Source of the DNA: Saccharofermentans sp.
GTDB taxonomy: Bacteria; Bacillota; Clostridia; Saccharofermentanales; Saccharofermentanaceae
Assembly (NCBI GenBank): GCA_024688685.1
Contig: JAILDX010000014.1
Coordinates: forward strand, 27,116-91,115
Direction: 5' to 3'
DNA length: 64,000 bases
Positions 17,728 to 27,525 of this stretch are shown here, in pieces (positions within the stretch are counted from its first letter, which is position 1; every line of letters starts with the position of its first letter). The notes beneath the pieces were generated by a model. The model was not told the DNA's origin. It made no database searches and was given only the letters and a program-made list of their open reading frames with translations. Position numbers and translations under genes: made by a program.

Positions 17728-19209
17728 TCAGTTCTCGAACTCAACAACGAGCTGTGAAACTGTCTGCTTAGCGTCACCGTAGATCATTACTGTATTGTCG
17801 TTAGTGAAGAGCGGGTTCTCGATACCGGAGAAGCCTGTACCCTTACCACGCTTCAATACGAATACTGTACGAGCCTCGTAAGCGTTAACGATAGGCATAC
17901 CGTAGAGAGGTGATGACTCATCGTTGATAGCGGCGGGGTTAACAACGTCGTTAGCACCGATGACGATAGCGACGTCAACGTTGCTCATCTGAGGGTTGAT
18001 ATCATCAGATGTCTTGAGCTGCTCGTAAGGAACATTTGCCTCAGCGAGGAGAACGTTCATATGACCGGGCATACGTCCTGCAACGGGGTGGATAGCGAAG
18101 TTAACTTCGCATCCATTCTCCTCAAGAACGTCTGAAAGCTCCTTAACAGCATGCTGAGCCTGAGCAACAGCCATACCGTAACCGGGGATGATAACAACAT
18201 TCTTTGCAGCTTCGAGGATAAGGAAAGCGTCCTCGATGGACATAGCCTTGGGCTCCTTGTGTTCGCCTGCGGCTGCAGTGCTCTTCTTCGCGCCGAAACT
18301 CTTGAACAGGAGATCCAGGAACTTTCTGTTCATAGCCTTACACATGATGAGTGTGAGGATGAGACCTGAAGCACCAACCAGGCATCCCGAAACGATAAGG
18401 ACAGTATTTCTGATAGGGAATCCTGCGAAAGCTGCAGCAAGACCTGACAGAGCGTTCAGGAATGAAATGATAACAGGCATGTCGCCGCCGCCGATCTTGA
18501 TAACGAGTGTAACACCAAGAACGAGGAATACGAGAGCTGTAAGGATTACGCCGATAACGCCGAGAGCGTTAGCGCCTGCTGCGCCTCTTTTGCTGCTGCT
18601 GTATCCGAAAGCATAGAAGATGATGCCGAGAAGACCAACACCGCAAAGGATGCCGTTTACCCAGTTAGGTACGGGAATGTTCTTCTTGAACATCTGCTTG
18701 CCGGAGAGCTTGCCCCATGCAACGATGGAACCTGTGAATGCGATAGCACCTATAGCGATCGTAAGACCAAGTGTGATAGCTGCGAAAGCATCGTTTGTAA
18801 CTGCCTTGCCTGCGCAGAACTGTGAAAGTGCAACGAGGAGTGATGCGAGACCGCCGAAACCGTTGAACAGAGCAACGAGCTCAGGCATTCCTGTCATCTC
18901 AACCTTCTTTGCCCACAGGAAACCGATGACACCGCCTGCTGCGATAGCAACGATCGGAACTGATGCGGAAAGGAAGAAAAGACCGATCCTCTCGCCTGTG
19001 CCGCGGGAACCGATTATGTAAGTGATACCTTCGATAAAGACTGCAAGTACGGCGATTCCCATACCGATGGATGAAAGGAAGTTACCCTTACGAGCCGTAT
19101 TTGCCTTACCGAGCTTCTTGATACCAAGAATGAAGAAGATGCTGGCTGCAATATACATGATAATGCAGATAGCGTTGATAACATTTATAGCTGTGATTGC
19201 GCCGTCCAT
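17728..19209 (-). CDS. pntB: NAD(P) transhydrogenase subunit beta
   Basis: Beta subunit of the proton-translocating transhydrogenase, which passes hydride between NADH and NADP+ using the proton gradient. The N-terminal 270 residues form about nine membrane helices; the C-terminal domain (about 310-493) is the NADP(H)-binding dIII, with VIIPGYGMAVAQAQH, VAGRMPGHMNVLLAEA and ADVAIVIGANDVVNP motifs. Length 493 is normal. It overlaps pntA2 by one base and is the last gene of the three-gene operon, followed by a terminator. Ribosome binding site AAAGGAGA. The complex probably supplies NADPH for biosynthesis. Confidence 0.96.
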   Translation of the reverse strand: MDGAITAINVINAICIIMYIAASIFFILGIKKLGKANTARKGNFLSSIGMGIAVLAVFIEGITYIIGSRGTGERIGLFFLSASVPIVAIAAGGVIGFLWAKKVEMTGMPELVALFNGFGGLASLLVALSQFCAGKAVTNDAFAAITLGLTIAIGAIAFTGSIVAWGKLSGKQMFKKNIPVPNWVNGILCGVGLLGIIFYAFGYSSSKRGAAGANALGVIGVILTALVFLVLGVTLVIKIGGGDMPVIISFLNALSGLAAAFAGFPIRNTVLIVSGCLVGASGLILTLIMCKAMNRKFLDLLFKSFGAKKSTAAAGEHKEPKAMSIEDAFLILEAAKNVVIIPGYGMAVAQAQHAVKELSDVLEENGCEVNFAIHPVAGRMPGHMNVLLAEANVPYEQLKTSDDINPQMSNVDVAIVIGANDVVNPAAINDESSPLYGMPIVNAYEARTVFVLKRGKGTGFSGIENPLFTNDNTVMIYGDAKQTVSQLVVEFEN

Positions 19210-19538
19210 CAGTTATCTCCTTTCTTCTTGAACATACCGAGCATTCTGTCAGTAACGAAGTAACCGCCGATTACGTTGACAGTTGCAAAGAAAATTGCAA
19301 GAAAACCGAAGATGATGCCGAAGATGTCAGCTGCAACTGAACCTGTGCCGTTAACAGCGAGGAATGAGTTCATCTGTGTTGCTGCGATAGCACCTACGAT
19401 AGTGATACCTGAGATGGCGTTTGTACCGGACATCAGAGGTGTGTGAAGCTGGGAAGGAACCTTAGAGATAAGTTCAATACCCAGGAAAGCTGCAATGATG
19501 AAGATAAATACAAGCAGCATTATTGTTTGGATATCCAT
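19209..19538 (-). CDS. pntA2: NAD(P) transhydrogenase subunit alpha, membrane part
   Basis: Short alpha-2 subunit (109 residues) of the three-polypeptide transhydrogenase, as in Rhodospirillum rubrum: it holds the membrane helices that are fused to alpha-1 in E. coli PntA. Three or four helices can be seen, with the conserved LISKVPSQLHTPLMSGTNAISG loop. Ribosome binding site GGAGG. It lies 3 bases after pntA1 and overlaps pntB by one base. Confidence 0.94.
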   Translation of the reverse strand: MDIQTIMLLVFIFIIAAFLGIELISKVPSQLHTPLMSGTNAISGITIVGAIAATQMNSFLAVNGTGSVAADIFGIIFGFLAIFFATVNVIGGYFVTDRMLGMFKKKGDN

Positions 19539-19541
19539 AGA

Positions 19542-20669
19542 TCAAGCCTCCTTAAATCTCTCGTGAATGATCTCGCCGCCCTTAGTCAAGAGACAGCCCT
19601 TCATGATCTCGTCTTCGATGTTAACTTCGAATTCCTTTGTCTCCTTGTTGTAGAAGTGTGTAAGGAATGCGTAGATGTTGCCTGAGAGCATCTTTGATGC
19701 ATCAACAGGAACCTGACGCTCGAGCATGTCACCGGGGAGGATAGTTACACCGTTATCTGTAACTACAACCTTCTCGGGATCGGAACCTTCAACATTACCG
19801 CCTGTCGAAACAGCCATATCGACAACGATAGTGCCGGGCTGCATACGGTCTAATACATCCTTCTTTATGAGAACAGGAGCTTTCCTTCCGAAAACCTTAG
19901 CTGTAGTGATGATGATGTTGCTCTTCTCGCAGACCTTAGCCTGACCTTCACGCTGCTTCTCAACCTGCTCGGGTGTGAGCTCCTTAGCGTAGCCCTGCTC
20001 TGTCTGTCCCATCTCACCGAGGTCGATCTTAACGAAGTTACCGCCGAGTGACTTAACCTGCTCTTCAACGACCGGTCTTGTATCGAAAGCGTCAACTCTC
20101 GCACCGAGTCTCTTAGCAGTAGCGATAGCCTGAAGACCTGCAACACCTACACCGATGATGAATACTCTTGCAGGATTGATAGTGCCGGCCGGAGTAACCA
20201 TCATAGGAAGGATCTTGGGAAGTCTTGCAGCGGCATTAAGAACTGCAACGTAACCTGCGAGTGATGTCTGTGAAGACTGAACGTCCATCTTCTGTGCCAG
20301 CGTTGTTCTCGGGATCATCTCAAGAGATACAGCCTGGATATTGCTTGTGGCAAAATCCTTCAGGAGTGCCTTCTCATTGAAAGGATCGAGATAGCTGATG
20401 TGAAGAGTGTCAGGGTTCATACCCTTTGCACTGTCGGGCTTGAGGATACGGACAACGATCTCAGCGTCCTTAGCACCTTCTTCTTCAGTCTTGACGATCT
20501 TTGCGCCTGCAGCTTCATAAGCTTCATCAGAGATTCCGCTCTTTAAGCCTGCACCGCTTACTACCGAGAATTCGAAACCCATACCGGTAAGACGCTTGAT
20601 GTCGTCGGGTATGAGTGCAACTCTGGTCTCAGCTTCGACCTTCTCTTTGCAAACTAAAACTTTCTTCAT
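19542..20669 (-). CDS. pntA1: NAD(P) transhydrogenase subunit alpha, NAD-binding part
   Basis: Soluble dI domain (375 residues) that binds NAD(H). It belongs to the alanine dehydrogenase/PntA family: N-terminal catalytic-like domain with RVALIPDDIKRL, a Rossmann motif IGVGVAGLQAIATAKRLGA, the VDAFDTR motif that follows it, and the mobile loop region. First gene of pntA1-pntA2-pntB. Ribosome binding site GAAGGGG is 9 bases before the ATG. Divergent from the glycosyltransferase gene at 20786. Confidence 0.95.
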   Translation of the reverse strand: MKKVLVCKEKVEAETRVALIPDDIKRLTGMGFEFSVVSGAGLKSGISDEAYEAAGAKIVKTEEEGAKDAEIVVRILKPDSAKGMNPDTLHISYLDPFNEKALLKDFATSNIQAVSLEMIPRTTLAQKMDVQSSQTSLAGYVAVLNAAARLPKILPMMVTPAGTINPARVFIIGVGVAGLQAIATAKRLGARVDAFDTRPVVEEQVKSLGGNFVKIDLGEMGQTEQGYAKELTPEQVEKQREGQAKVCEKSNIIITTAKVFGRKAPVLIKKDVLDRMQPGTIVVDMAVSTGGNVEGSDPEKVVVTDNGVTILPGDMLERQVPVDASKMLSGNIYAFLTHFYNKETKEFEVNIEDEIMKGCLLTKGGEIIHERFKEA

Positions 20670-20773
20670 TGCAAACCCCTTCTTTATTAAATAATAAATT
20701 TAGACGGATAAAATTATCTTATCATTCGCGTCAAAAATCAAGAGATTATTCATTATTTATACATTATGCGTGT

Positions 20774-20779
20774 TATACT
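20774..20779 (+). promoter_or_regulatory. -10 element 6 bases before a start codon (leaderless candidate)
   Basis: TATACT at 20774-20779 with the ATG at 20786 and no ribosome binding site between. Transcription would begin at or next to the A of ATG. The -35 is weak. Confidence 0.45.
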
Positions 20780-20785
20780 TGCCGT

Positions 20786-22435
20786 ATGAGCGCTCTTAAT
20801 GGTGATAAAAGCATAAGTATTATTGAGAAGCACCCGTTTTTTACGGTATTTGCCGCTTTTTTATTCTGTGTGGTCCTGGCGAAGGGAGATTCTGCTCTCA
20901 TGAATCCTGCCGATCTCGGGATCCTGATGGGCGGACTTGCACTTGTTCTTATGTCTGTTTCGGGCATGGATGCGGTCAGAACGGCGGTCATGGCCGTCCT
21001 GACAGGCGGGATATTCGGGCTGGCGTCACTTCTCGTTGAAGATTACGATACGGTGCTTACTTTCGGAGGAGCAGCCATTATAATCGCCGTTGCGGTTTAT
21101 CTTAAGACCGCCGGAAAGCTGGATCACGGCAGACGGATCCTTCTCATACTGATATTCGGTTTCTGGCTTCAGCTCTGTTACAGCCAGTATACGGCCTGCA
21201 CACTGAGACAGAATGATGTCGGTTTCTTCGGGACCGAGGTCTTTGATCCGCACCATGCGGGATATATCAGTTATATCAGGTATTACGGATGGATCCCGTA
21301 TGCAGATGTGAGGACGATGGACCAGTGGTATCATCCTCCTTTCCATCATCTTATATGTGCTTATTTTCTGAGACTTTACGGAATGATATTTCCAAAGTAT
21401 GCCGGGAACTGGGAGATCCTTCAGATGGTCACTCTCGTCTGGAGCTTCCTGTCAGTAGTCTTTATCAGAAGGATCATCAGGCTGTTTGATATCTCAGACA
21501 GGGCAGATACCCTTCTTACTCTTATCCTTGCCACTTTTCCGATATTCATAATCAATGCCGGAGAGCTCAACAATGACATATTGTCGGTAATGCTCTTTGT
21601 CATGTCGGTATATTTTATCTTCAGGTGGTTCAGAGAGGGTTATGCTGTCAGATATCTTGCCGGGAGCGCTGTTACCATAGGGCTCGGCATGATGACAAAG
21701 CTCTCGTGCTGGATGGCTGCGGTGCCGGTAGGAACTGTCCTTCTGGCGTCGCTCATAAGGACAAAGGGAAAAGATATAAAGATGTGGGGTCAGTATGGTC
21801 TTTTCGCGATCGTCTCGCTGCCTCTCGGACTGTGGTTTCCCATAAGGAATTATCTAGGGTGGGGAGTACCGCCTTCATATATTCCTGTTCCGCTCTATGA
21901 TGAGTCTCTCGAGGGCTACAGCGTGTGGCTCAGGCTGTTTGACGTGATCGACAACAGGGGGTATTACAATATACCGTATTTCGCGCTCTGGTCGGCAGTC
22001 TTTGACGATGATGATTACAGAGCACATATGTTTTACGGAGTGATCAGCTTCATCGTATTTGCGGTGTTTGCGATACTCGTCATCATTGCGTTTTGCGGTG
22101 TCATCTATATGGTGGTCAGGATGATCAGAAAGAAGGAGTTCAGCGTGGAGATAACGGCGCTCGTTCTTATGCTCACCGTTGAGCTTGCAAGCTACACGGT
22201 ATTCTGCTTTAAGTTCCCGTATATCTGCACCATGAACTTCAGGTATATCATTCCGGTCACTGTTACTTTTGCACTCGGTCTCGGGATGATGTACGACAGG
22301 CTGGTCACAGACGGAAAGAATAAGATGGCGATACGCGGTATCGAAGCATGTTCTCTGATCTTTGCCTTTACGAGCACCTTATTCTATCTGTCGCTCTGGG
22401 GATACGATAATTGGCTCGCTTTGCAGAATATGTGA
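20786..22435 (+). CDS. GT39-like polytopic glycosyltransferase
   Basis: Integral membrane protein of the PMT/ArnT (GT39, GT-C fold) type, expected to use a polyprenyl-phosphate sugar. About twelve helices; the family HHPPFHH-like segment reads YHPPFHHLICAYF, and GELNNDILSVMLF resembles the conserved internal loop. The start at 20786 (549 residues) begins just before the first helix; an upstream extension would overlap pntA1 and its promoter. It is clearly paralogous to the protein at 23051-24589 (both have QYG.FA.V..PLGLWFPIRN). The two genes flank a small lipoprotein gene. Acceptor unknown. Confidence 0.8.
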   Translation: MSALNGDKSISIIEKHPFFTVFAAFLFCVVLAKGDSALMNPADLGILMGGLALVLMSVSGMDAVRTAVMAVLTGGIFGLASLLVEDYDTVLTFGGAAIIIAVAVYLKTAGKLDHGRRILLILIFGFWLQLCYSQYTACTLRQNDVGFFGTEVFDPHHAGYISYIRYYGWIPYADVRTMDQWYHPPFHHLICAYFLRLYGMIFPKYAGNWEILQMVTLVWSFLSVVFIRRIIRLFDISDRADTLLTLILATFPIFIINAGELNNDILSVMLFVMSVYFIFRWFREGYAVRYLAGSAVTIGLGMMTKLSCWMAAVPVGTVLLASLIRTKGKDIKMWGQYGLFAIVSLPLGLWFPIRNYLGWGVPPSYIPVPLYDESLEGYSVWLRLFDVIDNRGYYNIPYFALWSAVFDDDDYRAHMFYGVISFIVFAVFAILVIIAFCGVIYMVVRMIRKKEFSVEITALVLMLTVELASYTVFCFKFPYICTMNFRYIIPVTVTFALGLGMMYDRLVTDGKNKMAIRGIEACSLIFAFTSTLFYLSLWGYDNWLALQNM

Positions 22436-22472
22436 TAAAATACACTGAGTTTATCAGGGAGGATAACTTGTG

Positions 22473-23048
22473 ATGAATAAAAAAATAAGGAATATACTTG
22501 CAGCAACAGTGATGCTTTCCATGGCATTCGCAGCTGCATCATGCTCATCCGGTGATGCTGAGGATCCCGAGATGATCGGAGGTCAGACGACCATCAGCGT
22601 TGAGAATGGCGGAAATGAAGGTTCCGGTAATGTTTCGGGCGATTTTGGCTTTACTTATTCAGGTGTGAAGATCGTCATGAATACGGATTCAGCACCTATC
22701 CTTGAAGCTCTCGGAAGCGACTACAGCTACTATGAGTCAGATTCCTGCGCTTATCAGGGCATGGACAAGATCTTTACTTTCCCTCATTTTGCCATCTACA
22801 CATATCCGGATGGCGATAAGGACATGGTAAGCTCTGTTGAGTTCAAGACAGACGCTGTAGCTACAGAGGAAGGCATCAGGATCGCGTCCTCCACAAAGGA
22901 TGATGTTATCGCTGCATACGGTTCCGATTATCAGGAATCCGACGGCATCATCAAGTACACGAGAGGCAACTGCGTCATTTCATTTAAGATCGAGGAGAAT
23001 GCAGTAGCGGGCATCGTTTACGATTATGCCGATCTGAGAACAGAATAA
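22473..23048 (+). CDS. Small lipoprotein, paralogue of the one at 29748-30308
   Basis: A 191-residue protein with signal peptide and lipobox (AAASC, Cys about 25), a short acidic and Gly-rich linker, then a domain of about 130 residues: GVKIVMNTD, ILEALGSDYSYYESDSCAYQG, VEFKTDAVATEEGI, KDDVIAAYG. The same pattern recurs in the lipoprotein at 29748. Similar lipoproteins are common in Lachnospiraceae-type genomes, but no function is known to me. ATG 22473 was chosen because AGGGAGGA lies 8 bases ahead. A TGATAAAAT extended -10 overlaps the stop codon of the previous gene, so it may have its own promoter. Confidence 0.75.
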   Translation: MNKKIRNILAATVMLSMAFAAASCSSGDAEDPEMIGGQTTISVENGGNEGSGNVSGDFGFTYSGVKIVMNTDSAPILEALGSDYSYYESDSCAYQGMDKIFTFPHFAIYTYPDGDKDMVSSVEFKTDAVATEEGIRIASSTKDDVIAAYGSDYQESDGIIKYTRGNCVISFKIEENAVAGIVYDYADLRTE

Positions 23049-23050
23049 AG

Positions 23051-24589
23051 ATGGGAAAGAACGCCTGTAAGCTGTTTACCGGACATCCTTATGCTGTTTG
23101 TGCGGTAATATGCATTCTTGTATGGGTTCTTACGGGCGGTTCCACTTTTCTGATCAGAGGTTACGGGCTTTCAACAAAGGCACAGATGATCATTTACATA
23201 GCGATCATGGGTATTACCGTGGTCGCTTCTGTCATTCTGGCTGTAATGAAGAAGCTTAATGTCAGATCGGGCGTGCTCCTTATCATGGCGGGCGGGTTCC
23301 TCGCAAGGCTGTGGCATGTGATCTATGCGACGGCGGGGGAGGGGTATCAGCATGATTTCGGCCATTTCGATTATAATTTTGAGAATGCCGTTCACGATAA
23401 TTACATGCTCTATATTCTGAAGAACGCCGGTCTTCCAGATTTTGATTTCAGGGGAACGGGTCAGTTCTATCATCCGCCGCTTCATCATACGATAAGCGCC
23501 ATAGCGATCAAGATCAATCAGACTCTCTTTCCTTCAAGAGCGGATAATTATGAGTTTCTCCTTTGCATCTCGCTCTTCTATTCGCTCGTCATCCTGATAC
23601 TAATCTACAGGATACTGAAGCTGTTCGGGTTTGACGGGATGTCTTTGATCGTCCCGATGTGTCTCGCGTCATTCTATCCTGCGATGATAATCGGTGCGGG
23701 CCAGATCAATAACGATCCTCTCGCGGCTCTCCTGTCGATCGCATCATTCTATCACGCTGTAAAGTGGTACAGAGAGCGGAGATGGAAAGAGATAATACTT
23801 GTGGCTTTATGTATGGGTTTCGCGATGATGACCAAGCTGTCGGCGGGTCTCATGGCCTTCCCGGTCGGGTTCATATTCATCGCGGCTCTCCTTAAGGCAA
23901 AAGGGAGAGAAAAGAAGATGTGGGCGCAGTACGGCGTCTTTGCATCTCTTGTATTTCCGCTGGGTCTCTGGTTCCCTATACGCAATTTTATAAAGTGGGG
24001 CATACCGCCTACGTATGTCTTTGATCTCGGGATCATCCCGAACCAGGATCTGTCAGGTTACTCTCTTCTTGAGAGGCTGTTCGGCATATCGGAGGTCAGC
24101 CTGTCCATACCGTTCTGTGTTTATGATGTAACTTACAAAGATTTTAATATCTTCATGATCCTCTACAAGACGTCTCTGTTCGACGATCTCGACCATCACG
24201 ACAAGGCGTTCTTTATCCTTGTCGCGACCATCATCTTTATACTTGGAATGACACTCGTTCTCATCATGGCGACGGGCTTTGTAAAGATGATAAGAAAGAT
24301 CATCAAAGAGCGCGATATCGAGTATGCTGCAGTCGTCATCCTCTTCCTCACAGAGTTCATCAGCATCGTTACATTCGCGATGAAATACCCTCTTATCTGT
24401 TCAGTCAGTTTCAGATACATCTTCGTGACGGTCATCTTTGCCACGCTGTGTCTGGCGCTGTTCTTCAAAAAGACGGAGAATGAACTAGCCGGCCTCATTC
24501 AGAAGATCGGCATGGCATTTATTGCTGTTTTCTCTTTGTTCTCAGTGATATTCTATGCAACCGAATGGATGGCAATGCCATTCTTCTGA
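23051..24589 (+). CDS. GT39-like polytopic glycosyltransferase (paralogue)
   Basis: A 512-residue membrane protein with about twelve helices, paralogous to the gene at 20786: YHPPLHHTISA, AGQINNDPLAALLS, FAMMTKLSAG and VFPLGLWFPIRNF match position by position. Expected to be a GT-C glycosyltransferase using a lipid-linked sugar donor. It begins 2 bases after the lipoprotein stop with no strong ribosome binding site, so translation is probably coupled. It converges on the dlt-like operon. Confidence 0.8.
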   Translation: MGKNACKLFTGHPYAVCAVICILVWVLTGGSTFLIRGYGLSTKAQMIIYIAIMGITVVASVILAVMKKLNVRSGVLLIMAGGFLARLWHVIYATAGEGYQHDFGHFDYNFENAVHDNYMLYILKNAGLPDFDFRGTGQFYHPPLHHTISAIAIKINQTLFPSRADNYEFLLCISLFYSLVILILIYRILKLFGFDGMSLIVPMCLASFYPAMIIGAGQINNDPLAALLSIASFYHAVKWYRERRWKEIILVALCMGFAMMTKLSAGLMAFPVGFIFIAALLKAKGREKKMWAQYGVFASLVFPLGLWFPIRNFIKWGIPPTYVFDLGIIPNQDLSGYSLLERLFGISEVSLSIPFCVYDVTYKDFNIFMILYKTSLFDDLDHHDKAFFILVATIIFILGMTLVLIMATGFVKMIRKIIKERDIEYAAVVILFLTEFISIVTFAMKYPLICSVSFRYIFVTVIFATLCLALFFKKTENELAGLIQKIGMAFIAVFSLFSVIFYATEWMAMPFF

Positions 24590-24592
24590 TCT

Positions 24593-25663
24593 TTATTCGA
24601 TAGCATTCTTGCCGTAACTCATCAGTTCACCGTATTCCTCGAGCTCAGCAAGCTGCTGCTGAAGGACGTCGTCGTACATCGTCTCCTTCTCTGCCCATAT
24701 GGAAGCAACTTCCGGAACGTTACGGTAATCAGTCAGGTCACAGTTGGATACGAGATACCCGCCGAGATAGTCGGCAAACTTCTCAGCACCGTAGATATTG
24801 AGGTGCTCGCCGCCGTCATATGTGTCGTGTGACCAGTCTATTCCGATCTCATCAATATTGTTCAGACAGTTGATATATGTCAGACCATTCGCGTCCGCGA
24901 AACTCCTGACCTGCTCATCCCACTCGGGATACCAGTGAGGGTAGGTGATGGGGGACTTTACAAGGATGAGAGTAATGCCTTTCTCCTTGCAAAGATCAGT
25001 CATCCTTTGGAGATAGCCCATTGCGTTTGATCCGAGCGCCGGATCGGTAAGAGTCTTTGGATCGGGCAGTTCTGTCAAGGGCCTTACATCCGCACGCAGA
25101 TAGTAGCCGTTGATACTGACAGGATCGCGGTGGAACATATACTCAAAGTCAGTCTTCTTAAGCTCCTGCCATCTTGAATGGAAACGCAGGAAGGGGAATA
25201 CATATTCGATGAAGTTCTCGTCCGCTGTCATTGAGGCATTGATGGCATCAACCTTGGTGCGTGACCATCTCATCCCGTCCAGTGCCATCCTGTTGTATGT
25301 CTCACTCCTGGGCTCGTTGTATTTGAGAGAGAAAACGTTAAAGACAACGACCTTGGGAGTCTCATAACGGAGCGCATCCTCGAGCATATAGTATGAATGC
25401 CATACGAGCTGCTGTGAGTTGCCGCGGGTGTATGAGGATATTCCATACTGACGGTAGAGTTCAACGGTGGAGACGTTCTCATAGAGTTCACAGTCACCGA
25501 TGAAGAGCACTTCGTGAGGTGCCGTATCCTCATAGTATTCTGATGTGAAGGAACCTTCAATTATGCCCTTCATGTACTTGGGCATGACGAGGTAAGACAG
25601 AATGACCAGTACAAGTACCGTGATGACTGCAACAGTTATGAGTGCAATTATTCTTTTACGCAT
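24593..25663 (-). CDS. DltD/AlgX-like SGNH-fold membrane-anchored protein
   Basis: A 356-residue protein with one N-terminal membrane helix and an extracellular SGNH-like domain: block I reads LFIGDCELYEN, where the usual catalytic Ser (GDS) is replaced by Cys, and the C-terminal Asp-His block is DGGEHLNIYGAEKFA. It is the last gene of the dlt-like operon, in the position of DltD, and would complete transfer of the acyl or aminoacyl group from the MBOAT partner to the surface polymer. The Ser to Cys change at the nucleophile position is notable. Ribosome binding site AAAGGAGA is 12 bases from the ATG. Confidence 0.75.
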   Translation of the reverse strand: MRKRIIALITVAVITVLVLVILSYLVMPKYMKGIIEGSFTSEYYEDTAPHEVLFIGDCELYENVSTVELYRQYGISSYTRGNSQQLVWHSYYMLEDALRYETPKVVVFNVFSLKYNEPRSETYNRMALDGMRWSRTKVDAINASMTADENFIEYVFPFLRFHSRWQELKKTDFEYMFHRDPVSINGYYLRADVRPLTELPDPKTLTDPALGSNAMGYLQRMTDLCKEKGITLILVKSPITYPHWYPEWDEQVRSFADANGLTYINCLNNIDEIGIDWSHDTYDGGEHLNIYGAEKFADYLGGYLVSNCDLTDYRNVPEVASIWAEKETMYDDVLQQQLAELEEYGELMSYGKNAIE

Positions 25664-25686
25664 AAATTGATACTGTCTCCTTTCCG

Positions 25687-27279
25687 TCAGAATTGATTAT
25701 AGATAAACTGGGTAGCGTCGTACCCGTGTCCGTATGCGCCAAACAGGAGCGTTACGATGAGCAGGAATGCCATCGCCCCGTACCAGATCCACGGGTTCTC
25801 ATAAAGAGTCTCGCGGATGTCTTTCTTGCTGCGGTACTTGTAGATGCTTACGCAAAGAATTATTACCAGACCTGCTGCGAGAACGATGTAATCGGCACCT
25901 GAAATTCCCAAGTGGAGCAGGCTGCCGTCAGAAAATATCTTCACGTTGAACTTCGTGAACATCGTTCCAACCATCTTGAATGTCATGGGGACATCCCTGT
26001 AGCAGTCAAACATCCTGATAAGGCTCATGAGGAAGATAGTCCTAAGTATCTCAAATACGCCGTACCATGCCTTGTTCTTAAAGCCGAACTTCTTATGGAA
26101 CTTCTCATAAAGAGGTTCAAACTCCTGGGATATCATGATGACCGCAAAGTTCATAAGACCCCATACGATGAAGTTCCATGCAGCTCCGTGCCAGACACCT
26201 GTCGCAAGCCAGACGATGAATGCGGAGATATAAACCGTAAGCCTCTTTCCCCAGAACTTTCCAAGGTGCTCACGTGACCACTTGGAGAGCTTCAGCATAT
26301 TCTTATCGACTGACAGGGGATAGAAGATGTAGTCCGTAAACCACGAGCCCATCGTGATGTGCCAGCGGTTCCAGTATTCCTTGATGTTCTTGGAGAAATA
26401 GGGAAGATCGAAGTTCTCTTTGACTGTTATCCCGAGACACTGGGCAATACCTATCGTGATGTCGATACCTCCGGTGAAATCGCAGTATAGCTCAAATGCA
26501 TAGAAGAACATGGCGATCATGACGAATGCGCCCTGGTAAAGATCCGTATCACCAATAAGGGATGTAACGGCAGTGATTATCCTGTCTGCGATAACGACCT
26601 TCTTGAAGTATCCCCACAGGATGCGGATAAGACCGGATGTAAATCCCTTCTCGGAGAAAGAATGCTCTGAATAAAGAGTCTTCGAAAGGTCACCATATCT
26701 TGAGATAGGACCCTGTACGAGCTGGGGGAAGAACGATACAAACAGCGCGAGCTTGAAGATATTCTTCTCCGCCTTGACTGTTCCGCGGTAAGTATCGATC
26801 AGGTATCCGACCGTCTGGAAAGTATAGAAGGAAATACCCATCGGGATGATCAGATCGACAGCCTTGAGGGCAGAGCCTTCCGCGAGGAACTTATTGATGT
26901 TCGTTATGACAAAGTTGGTGTATTTGGTAACGGCCAGGATGCCGAGGTTGAAGATCATCGATACGAGGAGGATCTTCCATTTGGATGCCTTGGCCTTTGC
27001 CTTGAGTGATTTCTTGAGGTCTGTGGAATAAGTGCCGTCCGCCTTTGCGTTTTTGATGGCGAGGTCAGTCTTATCCTGTGCCTTCTCCATCAGGTATCCG
27101 GCAATGAATGCGGTCACCGTGGTCGTTCCTATGAATATCAGATAGTAGGGGCTCGCGAACCAGTAAAATGCATAACTGGCGATGAGCAGAAGAGGCCATT
27201 GCCATTTCTTCGGCAACAGATAATAGAGCACGAAAAGTATTATCGTGAACGCTATGAATTCATAGGAAACAAAGAGCAT
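25687..27279 (-). CDS. MBOAT family membrane O-acyltransferase, DltB-like
   Basis: A 530-residue integral membrane O-acyltransferase with about eleven helices. The family signature GVWHGAAWNFIVWG contains the catalytic histidine, and RYGDLSKTL with the following amphipathic region is typical of DltB/AlgI. In a dlt-type system it accepts the thioester-bound group from the carrier protein encoded next to it and passes it across the membrane. Three bases separate it from the carrier-protein gene; the SGNH gene follows 23 bases later. Compared with classic DltB (about 400 residues) it is long, more like AlgI. Confidence 0.88.
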   Translation of the reverse strand: MLFVSYEFIAFTIILFVLYYLLPKKWQWPLLLIASYAFYWFASPYYLIFIGTTTVTAFIAGYLMEKAQDKTDLAIKNAKADGTYSTDLKKSLKAKAKASKWKILLVSMIFNLGILAVTKYTNFVITNINKFLAEGSALKAVDLIIPMGISFYTFQTVGYLIDTYRGTVKAEKNIFKLALFVSFFPQLVQGPISRYGDLSKTLYSEHSFSEKGFTSGLIRILWGYFKKVVIADRIITAVTSLIGDTDLYQGAFVMIAMFFYAFELYCDFTGGIDITIGIAQCLGITVKENFDLPYFSKNIKEYWNRWHITMGSWFTDYIFYPLSVDKNMLKLSKWSREHLGKFWGKRLTVYISAFIVWLATGVWHGAAWNFIVWGLMNFAVIMISQEFEPLYEKFHKKFGFKNKAWYGVFEILRTIFLMSLIRMFDCYRDVPMTFKMVGTMFTKFNVKIFSDGSLLHLGISGADYIVLAAGLVIILCVSIYKYRSKKDIRETLYENPWIWYGAMAFLLIVTLLFGAYGHGYDATQFIYNQF

Positions 27280-27282
27280 TTA

Positions 27283-27513
27283 TCAGTCTTCGTCCTCGAG
27301 TCTTGCAACGAGATCGGCAAGTGCCTTTGCAGAATTGAAGTTCTCGGGGATGATCTCCTCTGCGGGAATCTGAACATCAAGCCTGTCGTCTATTTCTGCA
27401 ACGATGCTGATGATATCAAATGAGTCGATTATCCTGTCGTCAACGAGAGATGTATTTGTCTCGTAATCAACGTCGGGGTGAAGTTCTTTGAGTATAGCGA
27501 TTATCTCGTCCAT
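27283..27513 (-). CDS. Acyl carrier protein, DltC-like
   Basis: A 76-residue carrier protein. The phosphopantetheine serine lies in DSFDII (about residue 31), and the four-helix pattern is evident. Located between the adenylating enzyme and the MBOAT gene, it is the expected aminoacyl (DltC-type) carrier rather than the fatty acid synthase carrier. Ribosome binding site AAAGGAGA. Confidence 0.9.
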   Translation of the reverse strand: MDEIIAILKELHPDVDYETNTSLVDDRIIDSFDIISIVAEIDDRLDVQIPAEEIIPENFNSAKALADLVARLEDED

Positions 27514-27525
27514 TTGCAGTCTCCT

